A stretch of 64,000 bases of DNA from Persicitalea sp963716085 (GCA_963716085.1 OY970288.1:1922001-1986000); one strand, 5' to 3'. Shown: positions 15,283-24,410, counted from the first letter of the stretch. Notes: generated by a model not told the origin, from the letters alone. A program made the numbers and translations.

Positions 15283-15588
15283 ATGACCAGAAAAAAATAT
15301 CAGGACATCACCCTTGCCCAAATGAACGAAATGAGGCGAAAGCCGGAAGCGGTGGTAGTGGATGTGCGTGAGCCTTGGGAGTTTGAGGAGTTCAACGAAG
15401 GCGGGATCAACATTCCGTTATCTAAAATTCGCGGCAACCGAAAGCTTCTGGAAGGGAACGACCCGATCATCGTGATTTGCACCAACGGCACCCGCTCCAA
15501 GGTGGCGGCGATGGACTACTGCCGCGTCCCAACTTGGGCCGAAAAAACGATTTGCCACTTGAAAGGGGGGATTCTGGAAGTGGAGTGA
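15283..15588 (+). CDS. Single-domain rhodanese-like protein
   Basis: The 101-residue protein has the rhodanese fold signatures VVVDVREPWEFEEF (residues 24-37), INIPLSKI, and the active loop C66-TNGTR71-S, a CxxxxR loop whose cysteine would carry a persulfide. An upstream ATG at 15232 would place the start before the promoter, so the ATG at 15283 is chosen. It is cytoplasmic. Single-domain rhodaneses move sulfane sulfur or act as thiol sinks; the substrate cannot be read here. After DYCRVPTWAEKTICHLKGGILEVE the protein ends without extra domains. It stands alone. Confidence 0.85.
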   Translation: MTRKKYQDITLAQMNEMRRKPEAVVVDVREPWEFEEFNEGGINIPLSKIRGNRKLLEGNDPIIVICTNGTRSKVAAMDYCRVPTWAEKTICHLKGGILEVE

Positions 15589-15687
15589 TGGCTTGATAAC
15601 GCCGATAAGGCAGAAATTCTGATCATGCGTTTGTGTTTGATCCCATTTCCTTCTTACTTTAAGCTTTGACTTTAAAAGATAATAAAG

Positions 15688-16047
15688 ATGAACCTACTGC
15701 AAACTGACCTGATCCTGATGCATTTTGTGGATGAGGGGGATATACACATCATGTATGCCCCTCAGTTGGACGTATCGGGCTATGGACTAACCAAAGAGGA
15801 AGCTTCCGATTCGCTGGAATATTCATTGGAGGATTTTGTCCAAGGCAACAAGATTGAGGAAACGTTTGAAAAAGTGCTTCTCGACCTCGGTTGGCAGTTT
15901 GAGAGTAGGGCAGGAACTCTTGAAGAATTCATCGCCCCCCCGCTGTCACTTCTCATTAAAAATAATGACTACATCTCAGAAATTTTCGACAAATACGCCG
16001 TACATACTTTCCAGCGAAATTCAGGAATGCTGACGAGCGTAGCTTGA
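15688..16047 (+). CDS. hicB: HicB-like antitoxin
   Basis: The 119-residue protein begins with a partial RNase-H-like HicB fold: ILMHFVDEGDIHIMYAPQLDVSGYGLTKEEASDSLEYSLEDF. The classical order is hicA then hicB; here the HicB-like gene comes first, as in some families where the antitoxin leads. No clear HTH or RHH DNA-binding tail is seen; the C-terminus (IAPPLSLLIKNNDYI) is an interaction-type tail. The stop is next to the HicA-like gene, so both are probably co-transcribed. Normally the antitoxin blocks the HicA RNase and represses the operon. Confidence 0.7.
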   Translation: MNLLQTDLILMHFVDEGDIHIMYAPQLDVSGYGLTKEEASDSLEYSLEDFVQGNKIEETFEKVLLDLGWQFESRAGTLEEFIAPPLSLLIKNNDYISEIFDKYAVHTFQRNSGMLTSVA

Positions 16048-16094
16048 CGATTGTAAGGTCGCGAAGATGGAGGAGCATCTTATATAAATTAAGT

Positions 16095-16337
16095 GTGAAT
16101 AAGCTCACTAATATTCCACTCAAGAAATTTAGAAAATTTTTGAAATCGCAGGGATTGGAACCAAGTACGGATGGTAAAGGAAGAGGCGGACACGAGAAAT
16201 GGGTCAAGTCAAATCTCGTCAGACCAATCATTCTACAGTCGCACATTGATCCTGTACCGGAGTTTATAGTTAAGCAAATTTTGCGACATCTGGGAATATC
16301 CCGCGATGAGTTTTTTGACATTTACAATAGGTTGTGA
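16095..16337 (+). CDS. hicA: HicA-like mRNA interferase toxin
   Basis: The GTG at 16095 gives an 80-residue protein that matches the dsRBD-like HicA length; a TTG at 16044 overlapping the hicB stop would add 17 basic residues. Key motifs are IPLKKFRKFLKSQGLEP, the GGHEKWVKS loop carrying the putative catalytic histidine, and PVPEFIVKQILRHLGISRDEF, the usual HicA C-terminal helix. HicA toxins cleave mRNA and tmRNA. It lies 47 bases downstream of hicB. The 3' end overlaps or abuts the next gene. Confidence 0.75.
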   Translation: MNKLTNIPLKKFRKFLKSQGLEPSTDGKGRGGHEKWVKSNLVRPIILQSHIDPVPEFIVKQILRHLGISRDEFFDIYNRL

Positions 16338-17619
16338 TTTGAAAAATTTGCTTTGCCTTGTCCTGTTTGCCTGTTTGTTCTCTGGTTGCAAAAAGGAACT
16401 CTACGCACCGAGCACCCGCGCCCACGACTTCCCGAATTACGTCGATACGGAGTCAAAGCCCATTCAGTATCAAGAAAAAAAAATCTACGAAACCGCGCCA
16501 GGCGTATCAGCTTCCAATAAATTCAACGGGGCACGGCTGAATGATTTCAAAGCCGAAAACGACAGTACTTTTACCGTAAGCATCGAGCCGGAAAACACGC
16601 CTATCAACCCAAGCCCCTGGTACGCCTTCAAGCTTTGGAGCAAAACGCCGAAAGCGATTTATCTGAACATCGACTACCAAAACGGCAAGCACCGTTACCT
16701 GCCCAAACTCTCGCGAGATGGCAAGTCCTGGACTGACCTGGACAGTAACCAAATCACATTGCAAGGCGGCAACGTTCAATTCCCGCTTAGTGTGAGTAAA
16801 GACACCCTTTGGGTGGCCGGGCAAGAGCTTTTCACGACCGAACACCTGCGCGACTGGCTGGCGGAAATCAAGCGAAAAAGCCCGGAAACCGAACTGGGTA
16901 CCTACGGGAATAGTAAACTGGGCCGACCGATGCAAACCGCCACGCTTTTCGAAAAAAGCAAGAACCAAAAAGAAATCATCGTCCTGATGAGCCGCCAGCA
17001 TCCACCCGAAACCACCGGACAACTGGCTTTTCTACATTTCGTGGAAAGACTCTTGGAAGATGACCCGATGACGCAGGCATTCAAGCAAAAATACCAGGTA
17101 CTGCTTTTCCCCATGCAGAATCCCGACGGCGTGGATTTGGGCCATTGGCGGCACAATGCGGGTGGCATCGACCTCAACCGCGACTGGGATCGCTACAACC
17201 AGCCCGAAACCAAGCAGATGGCGGAGTACATCGTTGACTACGCCAATAAACACAAGTCCAAAGTGGTGCTGGGCCTCGATTTTCACTCGACTTACGAGGA
17301 TGTCTATTACACCAACAACGCCGACACAGCTACGGCTTACCCCAACTTTACTACGGACTGGCTTACCGAAATCAAACGGGCCATCCCCAACTACGAACCT
17401 AATATTTCGCCGTCCAACGTCGGCCAACCCGTGAGCAAAGGCTGGTTCTTCGTCCAGTTCAAAGCCGTGGGCATCACCTACGAAATCGGGGACGACACGC
17501 CCCGCGATTTCATAAAAATCAAGAGCCGGATCGCCGCCGAAAAAATGATGAGCGTTTTGCTCGAAAGCACCACAGGTGTTGAAGGCACAAAGGGGCAAAG
17601 ATCCAGAGGCACAAAGTGA
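16306..17619 (+). CDS. M14 family zinc carboxypeptidase lipoprotein
   Basis: Counted from the ATG at 16306, zinc ligands are in H232-PP-E235 and H327 (LDFHSTYED), the substrate loop is NRDW at 291-294 and the general base is E393 (TYEIGDD), so the enzyme looks intact. The ATG lies within hicA; a TTG at 16339, just after the hicA stop, would give MKNLLCLVLFACLFSGC, a cleaner lipoprotein signal (lipobox LFSGC), and I consider it more likely. An N-terminal beta domain (to ~residue 165) precedes the peptidase. Predicted periplasmic or surface carboxypeptidase. The last nine codons are read from one arm of the large inverted repeat at 17591-17662. Confidence 0.82.
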   Translation: MSFLTFTIGCDLKNLLCLVLFACLFSGCKKELYAPSTRAHDFPNYVDTESKPIQYQEKKIYETAPGVSASNKFNGARLNDFKAENDSTFTVSIEPENTPINPSPWYAFKLWSKTPKAIYLNIDYQNGKHRYLPKLSRDGKSWTDLDSNQITLQGGNVQFPLSVSKDTLWVAGQELFTTEHLRDWLAEIKRKSPETELGTYGNSKLGRPMQTATLFEKSKNQKEIIVLMSRQHPPETTGQLAFLHFVERLLEDDPMTQAFKQKYQVLLFPMQNPDGVDLGHWRHNAGGIDLNRDWDRYNQPETKQMAEYIVDYANKHKSKVVLGLDFHSTYEDVYYTNNADTATAYPNFTTDWLTEIKRAIPNYEPNISPSNVGQPVSKGWFFVQFKAVGITYEIGDDTPRDFIKIKSRIAAEKMMSVLLESTTGVEGTKGQRSRGTK

Positions 17620-17662
17620 AGGCTTGCGCAAGCCCGCTTTGTGCCTCTGGATCTTTGCCCCT
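17591..17662. terminator. Large inverted repeat, bidirectional terminator candidate
   Basis: Two perfect 26-base arms (17591-17616 and 17637-17662) enclose a second palindrome, GGCTTGCGCAAGCC (17621-17634). The arms contain the GGCACAAAG repeat word. The element sits between the convergent M14 and SusD-like genes and includes the M14 stop codon. It lacks a T-run, so bidirectional termination is an inference. Confidence 0.7.
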
Positions 17663-17669
17663 TCCCAAC

Positions 17670-19070
17670 CTACCTATTCACCTCCGTCTCTTCAAAAATA
17701 CCCGGATCGCGGGGTGCGTTGCGGTTGGCGCTGAGTTCGGTTTGGGCCACGACGAAACGCTGTGGGTATTTGGTGGCCGTGGGCGAATTGAAGGGCGGCA
17801 GCACGGCGATGTCTTTTTCTTTGGCTTGCAGTCTTCTCAGATCGTCGAAGGGCATCAGGCTTGTAAAACCGGAAACGTACCTCTCCTGGATGATTTCGCG
17901 TAACAAAGCGCGGTCGGTGGCCAGGTTATCGGTGTTTTCGATGCCTCCTTTCTCAAAATCGCCCAAAACATAGGGCTCGTATTTCAGTGGATCAGCAGCA
18001 TTCAATTTCTCGAATGCCTTGCCCGACGCCAGGTAGGCGCGAAGCTTGTTCAATTGGGTCAAGCCTTCCTGCACGCCCACGGTGCGGGCACCCGCCTCAG
18101 CCAGGATGAGCAGATTCTCCTCGTAACCGACCAGCGTCATTGTGCGTCCTGCGGCGGCGATGCCCTTGTTGTTATTGGCCGAGTTTCCGTCGAAACGGTA
18201 GTAGGCCAGGCGGGCGGCTTCGTCGGTTTTGGCATTGCTGCGATCCTTCATTACCTTTTCCAAGTGGCTACCCGCAAAAGTCCAGAAGCCGCCGCGCTCG
18301 TTGATCATCTTGTAATTGAGGTTCAGACTGCCGTTACCAATGTTGGGCGGCGTGAAAGTAAGGGCCTCGCTGGCAGTAGAAATTCCCTTTTGAGCCGCTT
18401 CGTAGGCTTTGCCGTACTCGCGGGTGTACATGTACATGCGGGCTTTCAACGTGTAAGCTACTTTGCCCCATTTCAGCGTGTTGCCGTTGAGGTACAAATC
18501 TTCCGGCACGGCGGTGTTGGGAGCGGACGCCAGTTCGGTGATGGCCCCATCGAGTAAGGTTTGGAGTTGATCGAACACGGCTTTCTGGTTGTCGAACTTC
18601 GGGTCGGCAATGCCGTCGGTGGAGACTTCGGCGTAGGGCACGTCGCCGAACAGGCTGGCAATGGTGCCGATGGCGTTGGCTTCGATGACTTTGGCGATAC
18701 CCGATAGTTGAGCGGCCTTGGGGCTATCGGCGGTATGCTCGCGCAGTTGCCGTGCCTGCTTCACCACGCCCTGGTAGGCGTTTTCCCAGACGCCACTGGT
18801 TTCCTCGGCGGAGAGGTTGTACTCATAAATACTCTTGTAAAGTAGCTGGACGCCGCGTGTCTGCCCGCTCCACATTCCCGCGATGCGGGTTTGGTGGCCA
18901 AGCTGCACGCTAACGTTGGCGAGTTCCATGCCTTTCAGCAGCAGCACGCCCGCCTGGAAGTTATCCGAAGAAATCTCATTCGGATTGTCGTTGATGTCCT
19001 TCACCAGCGACTCACAGCCCGCAGCGGTAAGGAGGAGGAAGGAAAGGGAGAGGTATTTTAAGTGTTTCAT
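17670..19070 (-). CDS. SusD/RagB-like outer-membrane lipoprotein
   Basis: The 466-residue protein begins MKHLKYLSLSFLLLTAAGCES with lipobox TAAGC and continues as a SusD-like_2 type helical protein: NDNPNEIS near the N-terminus, ANAIGTIASLFGDVPYAEVS, LKWGKVAYTLKARMYMYTREY and near the end PQRFVVAQTELSANRNAPRD. It caps the SusC-like pore at 19207-22413 and captures the ligand at the cell surface. The gene is downstream of susC in the usual order, with 136 bases between, filled with inverted GGCACAAAG repeats. The ligand is not indicated; no glycoside hydrolase is adjacent, and the neighbour on the other side is a carboxypeptidase, so a peptide ligand is possible. Confidence 0.9.
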   Translation of the reverse strand: MKHLKYLSLSFLLLTAAGCESLVKDINDNPNEISSDNFQAGVLLLKGMELANVSVQLGHQTRIAGMWSGQTRGVQLLYKSIYEYNLSAEETSGVWENAYQGVVKQARQLREHTADSPKAAQLSGIAKVIEANAIGTIASLFGDVPYAEVSTDGIADPKFDNQKAVFDQLQTLLDGAITELASAPNTAVPEDLYLNGNTLKWGKVAYTLKARMYMYTREYGKAYEAAQKGISTASEALTFTPPNIGNGSLNLNYKMINERGGFWTFAGSHLEKVMKDRSNAKTDEAARLAYYRFDGNSANNNKGIAAAGRTMTLVGYEENLLILAEAGARTVGVQEGLTQLNKLRAYLASGKAFEKLNAADPLKYEPYVLGDFEKGGIENTDNLATDRALLREIIQERYVSGFTSLMPFDDLRRLQAKEKDIAVLPPFNSPTATKYPQRFVVAQTELSANRNAPRDPGIFEETEVNR

Positions 19071-19095
19071 TGTATGGTGATGTTAGCTTTTGGAG

Positions 19096-19205
19096 GTCCA
19101 AAGGCACAAAGGTCCAGAGTGAAGAGGTCCAAAGCGACAAAGGTTCAGAGTAGCAAAGTATTGTGCGTCAGCCCCACTTTGTGCCTCTGTGCCTTTGTGC
19201 CTTCA
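19096..19205. repeat. GGCACAAAG repeats between susC- and susD-like genes
   Basis: The gap contains AAAGGCACAAAGG near 19100 and the inverse CTTTGTGCCTCTGTGCCTTT near 19180-19200, with degenerate copies between. The arms can pair across about 60 bases. Placed between the stop of the SusC-like gene and the start of the SusD-like gene, a hairpin could lower or stabilise the downstream transcript. Confidence 0.6.
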
Positions 19206-19206
19206 T

Positions 19207-22200
19207 TTAATAATTTATCTTCACCGTAAACACCCATGACCGGGTGCTGGGGTTGGTGAAATAGTCGATGCCGAAGCCGTTGTCGACGCCCGACTGGTTG
19301 ACCTCGGGGTCGATTCCCTTGACCTTGGTCCAGAGTACCAGGTTACGGCCTGAAACCGAGAAGTCGATGGAGCCGAGTTTGGTGGCGTTGCGGAACTTGG
19401 CCCCGCCGATGCTGTAGCCCAGCGACACTTCGCGCAAACGCGTCCAGCTTCCGTCGGTCACGGCAAACTCGTTGATGGCTGAGCCACCGAAGCCGCCGCC
19501 CAGCGACGTGTACCACTGCTCGTCGAGCAGCACGTCACCCGCGCCGAAATTACCGATGTTGCCACGAACCGTGGTGCCCGCCGGGAAGATAGTGCCCGCT
19601 GAGTTCTTCAGTTCGCTCGCGAGCGTTACTTCGCTTTCGGTGTCGTCGTAGGTGCCGAAGCTGTTCAGGACGAAGCGCGTACGCTCGGCGAAGTCGCCGC
19701 CCTGGTAGGTTTCAAAGAGTACGTTGAAAGACAACCCTTTGAAGGCCCCGCGCAGTCCCAAACCACCGCGCCAGTCGGGATTGGGGTCGCCGATGACACC
19801 CTGCTCGGGATCGAGGGTCGGGAAGCCATTGCTGTCCAGCACCAGCGAGCCGTTTTCGTTGCGGGCAGCGCGGCTACCGAAAAGAATCCCCAGCGGTTGG
19901 CCCACGATGGCATTGGAGGTAATGGATTGGTTCGTCAGCGCCACACGATCCACCCCCGCCAAGTCGAGTACCTTATTGCGGTTGTTGTTGAAGTTGCCGT
20001 ACAGGTCGAGTGAAAGATTATCCCGCTTTATGGTCGCTACGCTGAAATCGACCTCCAAACCCCGGTTTTCCATGCGTCCGGCGTTAGCGTAGCGTGACAG
20101 GAAACCCGATGAGGGCGACTGATTCACTTCCAGCAGGATGTCGTTGATCTCGTTGCGATAATAGGTAGCGCCCAGCGTCAGGCGGTCGCGGAAGAAGCGC
20201 AGGTCGGTACCGATCTCGAACTCCGTTTTGATTTCGGGTTTCAGATTCGCGTTGCCCTGATCGTCGTTCAGTCGGAAGCCGCCGCCAAACTCGTTGATAT
20301 CCAGGCCGTCGTCATAAGTGGAATAAACAAAAGTCTCGTAAGTCGTGCCGAAGCGGTAGGGGAGTGGCTGCACGCCCACCTGGCCGTAGGAAAGCCGCAG
20401 CTTGCCGAAGGAGAAAATATCGTTCGGGTTCTTGATCAGATCACTGAACTGCCACGCCAGGTCGGCCGAAGGATAAAAGAAAGTTCCCTCGATGGTAGAC
20501 GCCGCCTCCTGCGTACCCGATAAGTTCAGGAACAACTGATTGAAGAGATCAAAGGAAAGAATCCCGTAGCCCCGGTTAGAGCGGATTTGGCGCGTGTTGT
20601 TGTTGAGCTCGAAAGGCGCTACACCGTTGGCGAAAGTCGGCAGGCGACTGTTGACCAGGAAGTTAGTCGTAGAAGCATACAAACTCTCGCGGCTGCGGTC
20701 GTTAATATTGAAGCCCGCCGTAATGTTCAGGCCAATTTTGTCAGGCACCAGATTGGGAAAATCGGCGCGCGCGATGGCATCGAAGTTAATCTCCGTGTTG
20801 GTGATGTCCTCGTTGTCCAGCCGTCCGTTGGTGAAGCTCGCCGAGCCCACGGGCGCGAAATACACGCGCTTGTCCACGTAGGTGTCGATGCCGCCGCGCA
20901 GGTCGAGCTGCAACCAGCTTATGGGATTGATGTTCAGGTTGGAGTTGGCGTTGAAGCGGTTGACTTTCGTGGTACCCAACTGCTCGTTGGTCGTCCAGAG
21001 CGGGTTGTTGTAGATCGGGTTGACGTTATTGCCCAGGTAACGGCGGTAGCTGCGCTGGCGGTCGGTCGTGGCGACGCCCGCCGCGCTGAAATAGGTACCG
21101 ATGTAAGGATTCTGGTTGAAATCCGGCGGGGTCCGCAGGAGTCCCAGGTACAGCCCGGCCGTGTTGGAACTTTGCTGGATGCGGTTGGCGTCCGAGAAAA
21201 CGTAATTGGCCTTGGTCGTAAGATTTACGTAGTTGTTGAAAAACGTCTGGTTATTGAACCGCATCGTGAACCGCTTGTAGTCGCTGTTCTTAATGATGCC
21301 GTCTTGACCCAAATATCCCAGGCTAAAATAGTTGGTCGTTTTGCCGCCACCGCCCGAAATCGTCAGGTTTTGATCCAGGAACGAGCCCGTCTGAAACACA
21401 TCGTTGAAGTTCTCCTCTACGAAGGTTTGTTGCGAGTTCTTGGTTCGTATGGGATAAACCTTTTCACCGTTTTTTCCCTGGAAGTATTCCCCCGTGGTCG
21501 TCACGACATCCTCCCCGCCTGCGCGGGCCGAAATCTTATCGCCCCAGGAGTTGGCCGAGGTAGCGCTGTACCTGCCGCCCGACCCTTGTCCCCAGGTGCT
21601 TTGCAGCGGGTGACGGCGGTTGATCTCGTCCAGTGAGTAGCTGGCCGAGTAAGATATTTTCATTTTTTGGTTCAGCTTGCCTTGCTTGGTGGTGATCACC
21701 AGCACGCCGTTGGCTGCCCGCGAACCCCAAAGGGCCGCCGCCGAAGCGCCTTTCAGCACCTGCACCGACTCCACATCTTCGGGGTTGAGGTCGTTCAGCC
21801 GCGACTGCTGCGACGTACCGCCCGCCCGCGAACTGCCGCTGCCGTACAGGTTGTCGTTGGAAATCGGGACACCGTCCACGATTACCAGCGGCTGCGAAGA
21901 ACCGCCAATGGTGTTGGCCCCGCGAATTTGGATGCTGGTACCCGCACCGGGGTCGCCATTGGCGCGGGCGATCTTGACGCCCGAAGCCTTACCGGCCAGG
22001 CTGTTCAGGACGCCCACTTCGCCCGTGGTCTTGATGGCCTGGGAACCGATGGTGGAGGAAGTGGAGCCGGAACGGTCTTTCTGGGTTTTAAAGCCCAGGG
22101 CGTTCACGACCACCTCTTGCAGTTGATTGCTTTCCTGATCGAGCGAGACATTGATGCTCGTCCGGCCGTTGATGGTTTCGGTCGCCGTGGCGTAGCCGAT

Positions 22201-22413
22201 GAAGCTGTATGCCAGTTCGGTGGCCCCGTCGGGAACGGTCAGGCTGTAATTGCCCGAGGCATCCGTGGTCGTACCCGTGGTGGTTCCTTTGACCACCACA
22301 CTGACCCCGGGCAGTGGCGACGACTGCTCGTCGGTCACCTTGCCCTGAATTTGGGTTTGTGCGTGAACTTCAAAAATTACGAAGCTCAGCAACAGGAGGA
22401 GAGTTTTCTTCAT
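19207..22413 (-). CDS. SusC/RagA-like TonB-dependent outer-membrane transporter
   Basis: The ATG at 22413 gives a 1068-residue protein with signal peptide MKKTLLLLLSFVIFEVHAQ; the upstream start at 22506 adds 31 residues without signal character. An N-terminal carboxypeptidase-regulatory-like domain (QIQGKVTDEQSSPLPGVSVVVKGTTTG) is followed by the plug (GVKIARANGDPGAGTSIQIRG, DGVPISNDNLYG, VLKGASAAALWGSRAANGV) and a long 22-strand-type barrel ending in RSWVFTVKINY. There is no STN domain, so no anti-sigma link is expected. It forms the pore of the SusCD complex with the lipoprotein at 17670-19070. The first 86 bases upstream show no gene. Confidence 0.93.
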   Translation of the reverse strand: MKKTLLLLLSFVIFEVHAQTQIQGKVTDEQSSPLPGVSVVVKGTTTGTTTDASGNYSLTVPDGATELAYSFIGYATATETINGRTSINVSLDQESNQLQEVVVNALGFKTQKDRSGSTSSTIGSQAIKTTGEVGVLNSLAGKASGVKIARANGDPGAGTSIQIRGANTIGGSSQPLVIVDGVPISNDNLYGSGSSRAGGTSQQSRLNDLNPEDVESVQVLKGASAAALWGSRAANGVLVITTKQGKLNQKMKISYSASYSLDEINRRHPLQSTWGQGSGGRYSATSANSWGDKISARAGGEDVVTTTGEYFQGKNGEKVYPIRTKNSQQTFVEENFNDVFQTGSFLDQNLTISGGGGKTTNYFSLGYLGQDGIIKNSDYKRFTMRFNNQTFFNNYVNLTTKANYVFSDANRIQQSSNTAGLYLGLLRTPPDFNQNPYIGTYFSAAGVATTDRQRSYRRYLGNNVNPIYNNPLWTTNEQLGTTKVNRFNANSNLNINPISWLQLDLRGGIDTYVDKRVYFAPVGSASFTNGRLDNEDITNTEINFDAIARADFPNLVPDKIGLNITAGFNINDRSRESLYASTTNFLVNSRLPTFANGVAPFELNNNTRQIRSNRGYGILSFDLFNQLFLNLSGTQEAASTIEGTFFYPSADLAWQFSDLIKNPNDIFSFGKLRLSYGQVGVQPLPYRFGTTYETFVYSTYDDGLDINEFGGGFRLNDDQGNANLKPEIKTEFEIGTDLRFFRDRLTLGATYYRNEINDILLEVNQSPSSGFLSRYANAGRMENRGLEVDFSVATIKRDNLSLDLYGNFNNNRNKVLDLAGVDRVALTNQSITSNAIVGQPLGILFGSRAARNENGSLVLDSNGFPTLDPEQGVIGDPNPDWRGGLGLRGAFKGLSFNVLFETYQGGDFAERTRFVLNSFGTYDDTESEVTLASELKNSAGTIFPAGTTVRGNIGNFGAGDVLLDEQWYTSLGGGFGGSAINEFAVTDGSWTRLREVSLGYSIGGAKFRNATKLGSIDFSVSGRNLVLWTKVKGIDPEVNQSGVDNGFGIDYFTNPSTRSWVFTVKINY

Positions 22414-22593
22414 GCGAGAAAAATTGGGTTGTGTATTGAAATAACTACCTAATTTGCAAGAAATTACGCGTAGTTCTCGCGCTGCCCTGACAAAACGGCG
22501 CGGCAATGTAGTTCTTTTTTTGGAAGCTGACTATACGTTCGGGTTGAGTGGCAGCACCAGAATATCAAAGACTATCATTGGGTAATGGTTAGT

Positions 22594-23061
22594 TCATTGA
22601 TATTCAATTACCTGCTTGTTGCCAGACTTGTGGATCAATGGCCCTCTGTATTTTTTCAGGAAATTGGTTTTTAGCTTAGCCATGGCGTTGGTAGATTCCC
22701 CGCCGACGATGAAACCAAGTACTTTATCAGTTTGGGATGGTACTTTGTACGTATTCTTGAAGTATTCAATCGTATTTATCAATTGTCTCACACCTTTGTC
22801 TGCACTCACGCCTCCTCCTTTCAACTCTACAAAAAGGAAGCACCTCTCCCCACCCTGATCGACTATAAATAAGAAGTCACAACGTTCCTGTATGCTGTCT
22901 TTCGGAATTATACCACCATCGATCCTGATACAGCAAACAGACTTGTGTTTTGCGTTAATTCTGAAAACCTGGCTACGCTCTGAAATTGACTTTGTGGAAG
23001 TATAGGAACTGAAATCTTCATTGAAAATTTCAAAATATTCACGGCAAAGATTTTTGCTCAT
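22594..23061 (-). CDS. Small PD-(D/E)xK-like protein paired with an ATPase
   Basis: The 155-residue protein has D62 (ERCDFLFIV), then E79-L-K81 (FLFVELKG) and Q93 (VRQLINTIEY), the spacing and context of a PD-(D/E)xK nuclease core (D...ExK...Q). The family is not named here. Its ATG overlaps the stop of the ATPase gene upstream by four bases (23058-23061), so the two are translationally coupled. AT-rich composition differs from the SusC-like gene beside it. ATPase plus small nuclease pairs are a common build of anti-phage systems (for example Septu or PARIS-like designs), but this exact pairing I do not recognise. A transport or repair role is not excluded. Confidence 0.65.
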   Translation of the reverse strand: MSKNLCREYFEIFNEDFSSYTSTKSISERSQVFRINAKHKSVCCIRIDGGIIPKDSIQERCDFLFIVDQGGERCFLFVELKGGGVSADKGVRQLINTIEYFKNTYKVPSQTDKVLGFIVGGESTNAMAKLKTNFLKKYRGPLIHKSGNKQVIEYQ

Positions 23062-24410
23062 TCGGCATATTGGAGTTTTAGCAATTTATCAAACTGATCG
23101 CTTATGTCGTTGGTAACCCGGTCGAATAGCTCGCCATCTACCATATCGTACTCTTCGTCTTTGGCATCGATGATCTCGCCATCCCGAGTCAATTCATAAG
23201 CACTGACACTTTCGGAATCAAGCCAATAGAAGGGCTTTAATATTTTGCTTACCTCATCTTTTAATTCTGGATTTTCTCTCGCGATTCTGTCGGCTTTCAT
23301 CATGTTAGCTACTTCTCGGAGAATATAAGAAGTATGCGTAGGGATAATAATCTGATTAGCTGGATTTCTATTGGCAAGAATAGAAATCAACTTAATAAGT
23401 CCTTGTTGACCTATTGGTGAAAGATGAGATTCGGGCTCTTCGTAGACTCTGAAAATTGGACGCTCCTCTAGTATTTCTAGGAAAATATCTTGGATGACCC
23501 TTATGACTTCCTGTTGACCAGAAGATGCGTTTTCGAGAAATACATAACTTTCTAAGCTATCTGTTTCAAAAAATAATTTTTCCTGAGAATCCTCATAACG
23601 ATACTTAGAACCTAAAATTAATTCTATCTGTGTCATCGTTTCAGATAGAATTGTAGAATTGTGTATATTAAAATTCTCTTCATCAATGACTTGTTCAAAG
23701 CTACCAGCTTTAAACCTGTTTTTTAATATACGTATATGATTGATAAAATTTAAAAGTATGTATTCATTCTCAGACTTGTAAGAAACTTTTTCGGAAGCAG
23801 AGACTTTATCCAACTTAGAAAATATTTCAAAAATATAATCTTCTAGACCCACTACGACATTTCGACTTGATGGAATATATAACGAAAGTTGATTATACTC
23901 AAAGCATTTATCAATTTTTTGAGCAATCTTACCGATCAGTCGCTGACGCTCTCTCCTTGCAGATTCGTCATACTTATCTATCAATAGCAACATCTGATCG
24001 TATATTGGTAATGTATCCTTTGCCAAGTTTCTTATAAACCCATCATCAGACCAAGCAAGATGTATTTGTTTTCCGGGCTGTTTGTTTGTTATTTCCAGAG
24101 AAACTTTATTTTTATATTTATAACTAAAAATGAAATCATTAAGATACCTTGAGTTTCCAAATAAATACTGAAACAAAGATCTTATTCTTTTAATTAAGTT
24201 TGATTCGAATGAATCAGTATTTAAACTCGTATTATTCAATATCTCATCTAAGATGTGTTCAGGAATCTTCTTAAAAAAATAAACCAGCTTCGCCACGGTA
24301 CTTTTACCTGTTGCTTGCTCGCCCATCAGAATCGTCAGATTGGCGACCTTGATTTCCCGCTTGGCGGTGTTCTTGATGGCCTTGAAATTTTGTATGAGTA
24401 TCGTTTCCAT
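23058..24410 (-). CDS. OLD/SMC-like AAA ATPase (AAA_15/AAA_21 type)
   Basis: The 450-residue protein has Walker A GEQATGKST at 30-38, an ABC-like signature ENASSGQQ at 293-300, Walker B FRVYEEPESHLSP at 320-332 with the EE catalytic pair, and an H-loop PTHTSYIL at 357-364. The insertion between them (~60-290) is helical, like the arm of SMC/OLD-family ATPases. There is no TOPRIM domain as in OLD or GajA. It is first in a two-gene AT-rich operon with the small PD-(D/E)xK-like gene. Such ATPases typically sense or hold DNA or a protein partner and control a nuclease. Role as defence sensor is inference. Confidence 0.78.
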   Translation of the reverse strand: METILIQNFKAIKNTAKREIKVANLTILMGEQATGKSTVAKLVYFFKKIPEHILDEILNNTSLNTDSFESNLIKRIRSLFQYLFGNSRYLNDFIFSYKYKNKVSLEITNKQPGKQIHLAWSDDGFIRNLAKDTLPIYDQMLLLIDKYDESARRERQRLIGKIAQKIDKCFEYNQLSLYIPSSRNVVVGLEDYIFEIFSKLDKVSASEKVSYKSENEYILLNFINHIRILKNRFKAGSFEQVIDEENFNIHNSTILSETMTQIELILGSKYRYEDSQEKLFFETDSLESYVFLENASSGQQEVIRVIQDIFLEILEERPIFRVYEEPESHLSPIGQQGLIKLISILANRNPANQIIIPTHTSYILREVANMMKADRIARENPELKDEVSKILKPFYWLDSESVSAYELTRDGEIIDAKDEEYDMVDGELFDRVTNDISDQFDKLLKLQYAE

